The notes under the pieces were generated by a model that saw only the letters and a list, made by a program, of their open reading frames with translations, had not been told where the DNA came from and did no database searches. Both the position numbers and the translations under genes were made by a program. Positions 1 through 12,800 of a stretch of 64,000 nucleotides of DNA are shown here, in pieces. The stretch is from Azorinus chamasolen (lineage: Eukaryota > Mollusca > Bivalvia > Cardiida > Solecurtidae), in assembly GCA_963576725.1 (NCBI GenBank), contig OY755236.1, positions 65,831,379-65,895,378 on the forward strand. Direction: 5' to 3'. Position 1 is the stretch's first letter, and each line of letters starts with the position of its first letter.

Positions 1-24
1 ACGCCGTAATAATAAAATACGAAC

Positions 25-135
25 AGTTCTGGCAAGTTGTCCCCGAATAGCCAGAGGGACAATGACATCTAAAGGAGGCTCCACTGGTAGAACAGGAGCC
101 ACCGTACATGCATGGTGTTGAGTGACAAGGGTCCA
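25..135 (-). CDS. LU-EGF gene exon: EGF domain 5, last exon in window
   Basis: A 111-bp phase 1-1 exon between TTTGTTTAG and AACT|GTTCGT. It encodes DPCHSTPCMYGGSC then STSGASFRCHCPSGYSGTTC. O-glucose, O-fucose and O-GlcNAc consensuses are all present. The phase-1 end shows that the gene continues to the left of the window. Confidence 0.9.
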
Positions 136-3100
136 CTAAACAAATAGAACAAAACCTAGAATGAATCATCTTTATAGAGAAGTTACATAACCTACAGGAA
201 CTCTGGTAACGCTTTTACTACACCTTACTCGTATTTGCAAACAGTTTGATGACCCAACATGAGATGTCGAGTAATTCGGTGTCGCATACGAATCCAATGG
301 AAAGATGTTACTTCTGGGTATTTAAGGAAGGCGGTCTTAATGTAAAATCTTTCGATTTGCGTTAACCCTTTCCCTCATATAAACGTGCTTTCACGCATTT
401 GCAAACAGAGCAGACCCATATCAGACGGCTCCTATAGGAGCTGTCTGATTATGGTCTGCTATGTTTGCTAATTGAATTTGAAAGATCTATTTATTTACTT
501 TTTAAAATGGCTACAATATTCTCCGCCTTCCATATTTAATTATTACTATTTTGTCCATTAATATGCAGTAGGTATTGAAATTTGGAATAAACATAGAACA
601 GGGAAAGGGTTAATGTAAAATTTTCGATTTGCATTAAGCAACCACCTGCTTTTGAAATAGCCCATGTTTATTGATTAAGTAACGACATTAGAAGTTTCAA
701 GTTTCTATTGTAGGGATTCAGTTTTTCAGACCAACCGAATAACCAATCGATAAATGTATGTCATGATAATTTATATGAACAAATTGACAACAAAATACAC
801 AAAGTGTCAATTAACATTTTATACACAATTGTTTTAAACTATTCAACTAATTGGAGTGTATTTCGTTTTACATTAAGTTTCTTAAAATCAACGGAGCAAT
901 TTTGGATGGAGAGGAATAATATTATATACTAAATTAACATTGTAATGTAAAACCATTTTCATTACATAACATTTTAACGTTTCAAGCAATGTTCGTGGTT
1001 GCTTCACTAAAATGTAAAATTGTCCACCCTTATTAAAAGTGGATATGTCGCCGAATCTGGTAGTTATTGTCGAAAAATCAATTGAAGAGAAAACATACCC
1101 TCCTCCAAAAAAAGGGAGAGAAGAATTGCTTTGCTAAATAAATGTATAAGAAAGCTTACTCTGCTATATGCACACACGACACGTGAATTACCATAGGACA
1201 TATAAATTACCCTAGGACACTTTAATTATCATAGAACACGTGAATTACCATGGGACACGTGAGTTACTCTAGGCGCTTAACAGCCTTTGTGACTTTTGGT
1301 CAACCAAACAGGAACACTTTTCTTGTCTACTTACAATTCTAATTAAACATAATATTGTACATCGAGAAAGCTGGGCGAATTGTTTAAGAATAAAACTTAT
1401 TCAACAATATCATGTTGTGACATAGGTTTGGTTTAATATGTAAATGTTTTGTTCGATTATTAGATTATATATAAACATGAGAATATGCAAAGAAATTTGG
1501 TCAGTCAATGGGTACAAAATGATGAATAAATGTGAGTGAGACATGCTTCGCCTAACAGATTCACAAACAAATATCATTTGTGTTTTAAGGCAACCCATAT
1601 TTAAAGGTTTAGCTATATATTTCAAAGACACATACTAACACAACCTTCGTTTAAACTAAAATGAATAGTTACAGAAAACTCAGGATCACTTATTTCAGTT
1701 ATTTACAGCCGATTAACTCTTTTGGCGCCAAATTTCTAATTGTCGTCTGCAATCCAATTTTGTTAAATCATTTGGTACATTAAGGGAATGAGATAAATAA
1801 ATGCAAATTTAAAAGGAATAAAGCACAAGTATAGAAATAGATATTGAGACAAAAAGTGAAGTCCCTGATCAGACACCGCCTTGAAAAGGCGGCGTCTGAT
1901 CTGGAACTGCACTGTTTGTCGTGGTGCATAAAGGCGACATTGGCGATGAAAGGGTTAAGTATAACGTTTGACCCTTGATTAAATTTTATCAAAATATAAT
2001 TTCAATAATGTTGAAAGCCGAGGACCAGCAGTATGCAGAGTTGTCTGCAGAAAATTAATAAAATAATAAAAGTACGAACGGTTCTGACAAGTGGTTCCCG
2101 AATAGCCGGCGGAACAGTGGCACGCATAGGAAGTCCCAATGGTAGAACAGGAGCCACCGTGCATACATGGTGCAGAGTTGCAAGGGTCAGCTAAACAAAT
2201 ACAGTATAACCATCTATTTATTGAACCTAGGAATGAAATCAGGTGGTTACTTAATGCAGGACAAAAATAATGCAGAAATCTCCTACTACTTTTGATGACC
2301 GTTTAAGACATGTTTTACTGTAAAATAATACATGCAATGAAGTAATGCTTCCATATTGCTTAAACTAATATTCTGAAAATGGGTGATCCTTCGAAATCAA
2401 AAGTAGAAATGCAAAAAGAGAAAATTGCAGACTCGGTTTTATTGAGTCTGTTCATGAGTAGTAATTAAAAGTGCAACACTACTCACGCCCCCTAGCACCG
2501 GCTTAAGCAGTATTCAATTTTCAAAACTAATAACATCAAAAACTAATTAGAGGTTTTTGTCACAAAAACGGATGTCTCCCCTCTAAAAAAACAATATGTA
2601 AAGGGAAATCACTAAAAATGTTATGGTCTTGATAAATGATACTTCCCCTCATTATGCGTTTTCCACACTACATTTTTGAAGAAGAAAATGATAACAGCTA
2701 ATAACTCCAAAAATACTGATACCAGATTTATGGCCCTTGTGCATGACACTTACTTTCATCATGCTCTTTCCAAAAATGAAATGTCATTCCAATAGCATCA
2801 GTCGAACAGGAGTTATTGATCGGCCCAAAAATGTAACAAAGGGCAATAACTCCAAAAGTATTGAAGCCAGAATTATGGCCCTTGTTCATGACACTTTCTC
2901 TCATCATGCTCTTTCCATGTATGAAGTTTCAATACGATGGCAAGAGCCATGTTGGAGTTATCGTCCGTACAAGAAAGAATTAAACAAATGTACAAGGGGC
3001 AATAACTCTAAATTTATTGAAGCTCGAGTTAAGGATCTTACGCATGACACTTTCTCTTATCATGATCGTTCCATGTATGAAGTTTCACTCCAATGGCATG

Positions 3101-3785
3101 CGTCACATAGGAGTAATCATCCGGACAAAAAATTGTGATTTGTTTTACAAAGGGCAATAACTCCAATATTAGTGAAGCCAGAGTTATGGACCTTGTGCAT
3201 GACACTTCCTCTCGTTATGATCTTTCCATATATGAAGTTTCAATCCAATGGCATGAGCCATATAGAAGTTATCTTCCGGACAAAAAGTGTGATTTTTTTT
3301 ACAAAGGGCAATAACTCCTATATTAGTGAAGCCAGAGTTATGTACCTTCTGCATGACACTTTCTCTCATTATGCTCTTTCCATATATGAAGTTTCAATCA
3401 ATTGGCATCAGGCATATTGAAGTTATTGTCCGGACAAAAAATTATGACATTTTTTACAAAGGGCAATAACTCCAATATTAGTGATGCCAGAGTTATGGAC
3501 CTTGTGCATGACACTTCCTCTTGTCATGATCTTTCCATATATGAAGTTTCAATCCAATGGCATGAGCCATATAGGAGTTATCGTCCGGACAAAAAAGTGT
3601 GATTTTTTTACAAGGGGCAATAACTCCAATATTAGTGAAGCCAGAGTTATGGACCTTGTGCATGACACTTCCTCTCATTATGCTCTTTCCATATATGAAG
3701 TTTCAATCAACTGGCATCAGGCATATTGAAGTTATCGTCCGGAAAAAAGTGTGACGGACAGACAGACAGACGGACAGACGGACGG

Positions 3786-3816
<31 letters not shown>

Positions 3817-6800
3817 ACTCTCACGAAAACAATATGTCTCTCCCATATAAATATGGGGGAGACATAATGATCCCGAAGGACCAGAAAATATAACACTGAG
3901 AATGAAGTACGGGGCGACTTTTTACGGCCGCCAAAAAGCTACGGAAATATATAGAGAATATTAATTATTGTTTGTTGGATATAGCAATTATTAACGAACC
4001 TGTAGTGAGCTACATATAGCTAGTATTGGAATATCAAATTAGTACATTTAGTTAACCAGATACTCCATAAACAACTTACTGAAAAATCGGATCATTCTCA
4101 TTTGCACTTTATTCATTTACCTATCACATTACGAAAATGAAATAAAGTAAAACTTTCTCTGCCTTTCTGTCTCTCTGTCGCGTGTATCGTGGCGGATTTA
4201 TATCGTGCAAAACTCTGGTATGTTGTCTTCATTTTTGATAGAAATCATTGACTTGTGTGGAAACGTTTTCTCTGTAAGCCTTTCCAGTATCAGAACTGTC
4301 TTGGGGAAACTGGGGTTTAAAGACCAGGACTTTTTCTCAAAGAAAATCGCATATAACATCCGATTATAACAGGTATTCCACTGTCGCACGCAATCCAAAT
4401 CTTATTTCCAGACTTATACTCTGGTTCAAAATTGTATATCCAGCTTTCATCACCTGTTATTATTTCTAAACGATCTTGATCAAATGTGTCATACTTTTCA
4501 AATATTTGTTATGCTAGTCTAACCATAGTTTAGGCATGTTCATCAGTGAACAATTGGAAGATCAAGCGGTCACGGACTTTCCAAAGCCCAAGTCGTTAAG
4601 GTAATATCTCAAAAATACTTGACGAACGAATACCAGTTATGTCTGCTATCTCCTACACTACATGGTGCATCTTTTATCAATTTCACGACAGCAACATTCT
4701 TTTCCGTCACAACGGTAACAGACCCACATGCTCTAGTGCCATTTTCAACTGACTCGCGGTCTTTTCTAAAACCCTGCTACAGGTAAACTACGCTATATTG
4801 AGACTTGTTGTTATTTTGTTGTTTACATAACAGAATACAAATATAGGTCCAGACAACATAATGTAGTAAGTTGCCACCAATAATGTACTGGGCTTTGGTC
4901 TAGTGGATAGGTATCTGGTCTTGCAAACAGGATGTCGTGGGTTCGAATACCAGGCTATGCAGTTTTCTTTTTTTTCAATAAAAATGATTTGCTATTTGTA
5001 ATCATCTTTTTAATTTTTAGTCGTTTTCAATTATATGTTAATATTTTGTTATTAATTATTATATGTTATATTTATTGTTGTTTTGTGTGGACAATTAATT
5101 AATAAAAAAAATATTGGCCACTGGTCAGAATCGAACTCGAGACCCGCCGCATGCAAGCCAAGATACATATTCATTGCACCACGACAATTATTTTGAAGAG
5201 TTATGGCTTGCGAAGTCCTTTAATAATTAGGAAGTGCCATAGTCGCTTCATTTTGTTTACATTAGAGTAGGTCATGTTTTGTTCCAAAATAAGTTGGTCT
5301 ATCTGTACCATTTACAGATTTTACTATATTGGTAAGCATCTCCACACATCGGTATCAATTTCTGACGACCGTGTCCTAGCTGTGCTCAAATGTTGTAATA
5401 TATCCTCTGTTCATGTGTTTTTCCTCCATATTGTAAGTTAACATTTGCTCTAGTGTGTAATTCATCGTATTGTAAACTATCTGCAAGGATCACGTGTATC
5501 CACTCAAGTGGTGATTTTTTGCCGTGGCTCTGTGTAATAAATTGTGTAATTCGTCATAGCATAAACAGTTAGAGACATAGTCTCCGGACTTAAAAATGTT
5601 CCACGTATATATGCAGAAGACAATGTCAATTATCTGTCATCATAAATAGTGTACATTACCTGTGTTACACTGTTTCCCTGTGTATCCTGTATTACACGTG
5701 CATTTGTAGTCATTACCGTTGTTTGAACAAGAACCATGATTACACGGGTTGCTATTGCAAGCGTTAACTGAAAAACGAAGGTCATAAGAGAGACAAAAGT
5801 ATCTAAAACGTATAAATAAATCAACGGGTTGGATAAAGTGAGCATAACTTAAAACTCATATTGAAATATACAGATACACGCTAGTATCTATTCATATTAC
5901 TTGAATATGCACGTTGAAACTTTCCTTTGTTCTGTTTTCCCATAAAGATATAGAGGATCTGTCGCGAGTTGTCTTTTAAGATCACATGTTCCTAAACGAG
6001 CCTTAGAAAATGTCATTAAGCGAGCCTTGGCGAGCTTATTAACATTTTCTTGGTGAGTTTAGGAACATGTGATCTTAAAAGACAACGAGCATCAGATTCT
6101 TTTTCTCACATATCAAAAAAGTGTATTTTCGCCGTTTAAATGACATGTAAACATAGGTCTCCATGGTGTGACGTCATATATGACGTCATACGTTCTAAAG
6201 TGATCTTACACGTGTTACAGATAAGGAAATCTTAACCTGTTGTTCTAACTCGGAGATAAGGGAAGGTATGTGAGAAAATAAAATTCCATATTTATGACTT
6301 GCTTGCTATACATAATTATATATTAATGGATATAACGATTAATACATATACAGTGAAGCTCACTTATAACGAAGTCCTCGGGACCCTCTGATTTCTTTCG
6401 TTATATCCAAATTTCGTTATATCAGGTCGGTTTTACTATATGTAATCAGAGAGAGGGAATAAATTCTATTTTGTTACAAGCAGTATTTCGTTATATCCAA
6501 GTTCGTTATAAGTGAGCTTCACTGTAGGTGTATGCAAACAAAACTGCTAACCCTTTCCCTACAGAACATTCGTTTGTGATTTGATCGTAACATGAATAAT
6601 CATCAAGTTTTATAATGTACTGTGTTCAACGGAATGTTTGGCTTAGACAAACACAGTAGGATATTCATCAAGTTTTATAATGTGTTCAACGGAATGTTTG
6701 GCTTAGACAAACACAGTAGGATATTCATCAAGTTTTATAATGTGTTCAACGGAATGTTTGGCTTAGACAAACACAGTAGGATATTCATCAAGTTTTATAA

Positions 6801-9800
6801 TGTACTGTGTTCAACGGAATGTTTGGCTTAGACAAACACAGTAGGATATTCATCAAGTTTTATAATGTACTGTGTTCAACGGAATGTTTGGCTTAGACAA
6901 ACACAGTAGGATAATAGCTATATAATCCCATAAGCAAACTGAGCAGATCCTGGGTCTACTCATTTCGCAAATGCATCTTAATGCGTTACTATGAGGTAAA
7001 TGGGGAACCTTAAATGTCGGATAATGTATTTAGTGGTACTTGCTGTCGTCATCGTTACTCAATCATGATACAGTTGTTATTAACTCATTTGATGCCAAAT
7101 TTTGTCGTCTGCAATATTTGTTTTTTTTATATTTCTTCATTTTGGGTTTTAAAAAATAGTCACAGTAACAACAATTTTAGATCTGGATGAGACGCCGAGC
7201 TACCCAGCGCCTCATCTGGATCCAAACTGTTTGCATAGGTAATGACACATGCGACATTGGCAGCGAAAGAATTAATTTGTAGATCTACAATATGCTCATT
7301 TATGTAGGTTAGAATAGTTGAATCTCATAAAAACATTCAAATGATTCGATAGTTCTCATGATCATATGATTTACCCGATAAAGTAGATTAGTCTTTAAAT
7401 ACAGTTTGTCCGGTTATATGTGGATGGTGAGTGTAACTGGGCGAAAGTGAAAATGGGTTCCTGTTTTTGTCAAAAACATTAGGCCAATTCTATACATATT
7501 GCTTGACCATACACATTTTCCTATATTCTGTTTTGCTGCAAAGATTTAATGTCACTGAAGTATAACTTCGTGCCCTATATATGATTATATATGAATTGAT
7601 AATATGTATAACATGAGGATATATGCAAAGAGCAGATATTATTACATCTCTATAAAGATCGTTACACTAATTCATGAGAATTAGATGACCCCTAAAGAGC
7701 GTATTTTGATATTGAACAATGTAATGAGCAGGTTGCGCAAACAGAATACATACACCTGAAAGGTCTGACCAGGTGACCCAAAAGCGTATTTTGATATTGA
7801 ACAATGTAATGAGTAGGTTGCGCAAACAGAATACATACACCTTGAAGGTCTGACCAGGTGACCCAAAAGCGTATTTTGATATTGAACAATGTAATGAGTA
7901 GGTTGCGCAAACAGAATACATACACCTTGAAGGTCTGATCAGGGTATGGAAATTACTACATGCATTTGTTACATACTGTTTTATAATAGTGCATGTACTG
8001 ATGAGTGGAAAACATTTTACAGTCTAATCGAACGTTGCGTTTCTAATATTGTGGGTTATCTGGCTGAATCTGAGCTGTTTGCATTGTCGCTCAATCGGTT
8101 AAAGCTGTTACGGCATTGCAGTGAATATAGTGAAAGACAATCGTATCATATAGTGACAGAATACATACTATACTGGCAATCAGTTCCTGTATAATTCGCC
8201 GGACAATGACACACATAAGACGTTCCATTCAAAGAACAAGAGCCACCGTGCTGACAGGGCATCGACTGGCACAGATCGTCTGAATCAATGGTAAAATAAA
8301 TTCAGATGAAATAAACAATCGTTGTTGACAATATCCATGATGACTCAAAGTTTGTTTTACTGTCGAAATACTGCAACACAGCCATTGGTAAATCAAAGAT
8401 TCGGTGGACTGAGAAGGTAACATACTACCAAACTCAACTGAAAAGTACCGAACAACTTGTCAGTCAAAGAGAGTTAAGCCTTTACACAATAGATACCCCT
8501 TGAAAACACAGTAGACCCTGGTCACACTGCTCCTGATTGTTTAAAAAATAACATAATCATACCTTTTTATACAGTTTCTGTCATGGTTAAAAGCACATTG
8601 TTCATGACGTCAATATAAAAAGTCAGCCAATTAATATTCATATAGTGGTCATTTCTGACATGAAATTTCAAGGAGTAAAGGGTTAAGAGCCAATATTTGT
8701 CGAAGCTTTTTCAATCAGTGGAAATACATTGAATTTATTCCTAAGTGGTGACGTTTTTATGTGAATCACATTAAAAGTCTTTCTAATTACGACCATTTAA
8801 AAGAAGTACCATTCTAGATTTTAGAACAGGTGTTAGCTTTTTGCAGGACAAAAATATACAGAAAATTCAGGAGCTTTCTGCATTACCTTTGCTCTGTATT
8901 AAGCAACCACCTGCTTATACAGACACTTATGTTAATAAAACATGTGGCAGTATTAGCGAGACTCTACTGTAATATGTTAACTGATAGTATACAGAACACA
9001 ATTATATTCTACGTGAACACCGTTCTAGATTCTCGCGTCTTGTATACGAATTACATATACTATAAAGTCTCGGTAATGCGACCACATACTTTATTAACCA
9101 TTTCCTTGTTTTATATTTTATTAATATTCCAAATACCATTGCTAATGGATATTCATAGACAAAATAGTTATAATGAAATATGGAATGTGGAACAGTGTAG
9201 CCATTTTAGAAAGTAAAGAACATATATATATCAAATTTGATTAACAAACAGAGCAGACCCTGATCAGATGGTCCTATACTTCATCAGCGTATTTTGTAAT
9301 ACAGTTCAATACTCTTGAGACATACACTTCACTTTCCGTTGTTTAAAGTTTATTCTAACCAATTACTATTATGGGACGACTGACCGAAATACAGCGGGGT
9401 CAAGCTATTGCACTGCTATTGAAAGGTCAAAAGCAACAACAGGTTTCTAGTCTACCATAGAACGACTTGTCAGGTACCGGAGAGAAACTGGAACCGTTGC
9501 CGACCGTCCTAGATCGGAGCGTCCCGTGTGACGACGCGACGTCAAGGCAGGGCTATACGTTTTGCCCACCTGCGTAATCACCACCTAACTGCAACCCAAT
9601 AGTGTAGGCAACTATACTCGACACATTCATATATGTACAAACTGTAAGAGATCGACTCCGCGATGACAGATGAAAGAGTGGAAAATTATACCCATAAGAA
9701 GGATAAATGCACTTATGAACTCTATGCACATGAGAATCAGGGCGGCGAAAATTGCGCGAGGAGCCTACGATATATTGAAGAGTGAGTCGATTTCATTTTG

Positions 9801-12800
9801 TGAATTTATGGGGTACTGTCAAATATGCTTCAATTACCCATGAATAATAGCTTAAAATCTAATGAAATTTTGGTAATTTGTTGATTAAAGATTAATTGTT
9901 AAACTGATATAGACTATTCTATAGATCGAGAGTTCACCCATCGTTTCGTTTTTTGGTCCAGTATAATTTTAACTCCTTATCATGCTACCCGCGACCTGAC
10001 TCGCATTATCAAACAGCTTGGATCCAGGGGAGACGCCGAGTAACTTGGCGTCTTATCGGAGTCCAAACTGTTTGACATTCGGTCAACAGTTTCTCAAACG
10101 CTTGTACAAATCAGAAGACAGTCAAAAATGCAACTGATCAGAAATTTAACCTAATAATTTTTTTCAGCACGATAAGGATTGACCTATTATTTGTATTTAC
10201 TAGTTCCATGATAAACATTGTGAATTAGAATCATTGAAGCTTCGATGGGATCTGCACGTCACTACTTATTTAACGACTGATGGACAAGACGGTACAATAA
10301 ATAGACATTCGAATAAGTAGACATTCTAAACTCATTAACTCTAATAAGTGTTCTGTACGTACGTATCTCGCAGTGGCTGCCTATATAGCCCGTATCACAC
10401 GCGCATGTATATGAGTTTCCATTATCTCGACAGATTCCATGCCCACATGGACTGCTCAGACAGTGTGATGCTGTTTGATTGCAATGGTCATTGCAAAGAT
10501 CGCTAGTGCAGCATCGAAAACACTCTGAAATGAAATGAGAAACACCGTGGTCATGTATGTACTGAAGCTGACATCAATGTTGCCTTGTGTGTACTGAAGA
10601 TGACATCAATATGGCCGTACTGAAACTGACAACGATATGGCATTGTGTGTACTGAAACTTACATCAGTGTTGCATTGTGTTTACTGACGCTGACATCAAT
10701 ATGGCCGTACTGAAACTGACAAGGATATGGCATTGTGTGTACTGAAACTTACATCAGTGTTGCATTGTGTTTACTGAAGATGGCATCAATATGGCCATAC
10801 TGAAACTGACAAAAATGCATTCAGTGTGGCTTGTGTAACGTTTTGTGTACTAAAACTGACATCAATATGGTCGTAATGAAGCTGACAACAGTGTGGCATT
10901 GTGTATACTGAAGCTGACGTCAATGCGACCTTGTGTGTACTGAGGCTGACATCAATATGGCCGTAATGAAGTTGACAACAGTAAAGGTGAGGGTTATAGT
11001 CTGGAACTATATATAATGTACATATTCTTCACAATTTACCCCCTGATCACTTGGTTATAGGTCGGCCATTAACATTCGGCTCGGCACCCAAGGCAGCCAT
11101 GGCACATTGGCTTATTTCCCTCACAGGTATCCATTTTATGCACCTGGGTGAAAAGGAGCAAACGTGGGATGCATCTTTTGCTCATAAAAATTCTGATAGT
11201 CCGATGGCAGGATTCGACCGGGGACCCTTCGATCCCAAGTCTAACGTCCTACCACTGGACCACCACTCCAATTGAAAAGTGTGGTATTGTGTGTACTAAA
11301 TCTGACATCAGTGTCGCCTTGCGTGTAATGAAACTGACATCAATGTGACCGTGTGTGTACTGAAGCTGACAACAGTGGCCTTGTATGAACTGAAGCTGAC
11401 ATCAATGTGGCTTTGTGCGCTGGCAGCAGTGTGACCTTGTGTGAACTGAAGCTGACATCAGTGTGGCTTTGTGTGTACTGAAGCCGACAACAGTGTGACC
11501 TTGAATGTACTGAAGCCAACAACAGTGTGACCTTGAATGTACTGAAGCTGACATCAGTGTGACCTTGAATGTACTGAATACTACACCAGTGTGATCTTGT
11601 GTGTACTGAAGCTGATATCAATGTGGCCGTGTGTGTACTGACCATTCTTAATAGTGTAATTATAGGAAATAGTATAATACAGCAAACATGTTATTGTTGG
11701 TACTTTGTAAATGCTGGCCATTCCGTTATTGTAAATATAGAAAACAGTATAATACAGCAAACATGTTATTGTTGGTACTTTGTAAATGCTGGCCATTCCG
11801 CTATTGTAAATATAGAAAACAGTATAATACAGCAAACTTAGTACTGTTAGAACTTATGTACAATCTGACTATTCCGTTAGTGTAAGTGTAGAAAACAGGT
11901 ATGATACAACAAACTCGTCATTGCTGGTACAATACGTTTACTTCTGTAGTACTAACATGTTGTACTATCTGACCATTCTGTTAGTGTAGGCATAGACAAC
12001 AGTACAATACAACAAACATATTATTGTTGGTACGTATAGTAGTAACATGTACTATCTGACCATTCTGTTCTAGCGTAAGCATAAAAAACATGATACATCA
12101 ACTTACTATCACTACTGCTTCTTTTCTTTCCAACAACAGTTGACACGGCTGTACACATCTATATAAAATATATACTATATAGTATTGCTAATGCAGCCAC
12201 AAAACTTATTCAGACTGGAGTGTGGTTGCTTAATGCAGGGCAAAGGTAATGCATTTAGCTCTTATGGTAGCTTTCTGCATAAGTATTTGTCCTGCATAAA
12301 GTTGCCACCAGTTTTAAAAATTCAGAATTGGAACTTCTTTTGAATTGTCGTATTAGCGAGACTTTAATGTATTACATTGAAATTCTTATCTCACTGGTTT
12401 GTAAATACGTTTAGTTTATAGCAGGCGAATTCTTATTTTATTACATAGCCTGTGGCACGGGAGTGCCGAAACAGAGTGACATGAACCGCTGAAATGCACG
12501 TGTACATTTTTAAGTCAAATTAGCAGTTTGAATCCGGCCGATAATAAATCTTAAAGAGAATACGCGGAACCAGTGCATGGCGTATTTAATCATTAGTCAA
12601 TCGTAGCGATGCATGGCCGATTCACTCCATGTACGTCGTCTGTTGTATTACTACGGTATATTTGGCAAAGAGCACACCCCTATTTCTATTCCGAGAGTTA
12701 ACACCAGTGTTTAAAATGTCGGATTGTATAATAAAAATATACAATGTTAAACTATGTTGCACTACACCAAAGTTACGCTTGTTGTATTATCAGCTAAAAA

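Noticed and set aside
2737..3729. Repeated ORFs containing NNSNISEARVMDLVHDT
   Set aside because: Frames through 155-bp tandem units of the pearl-like element; not constrained as protein.
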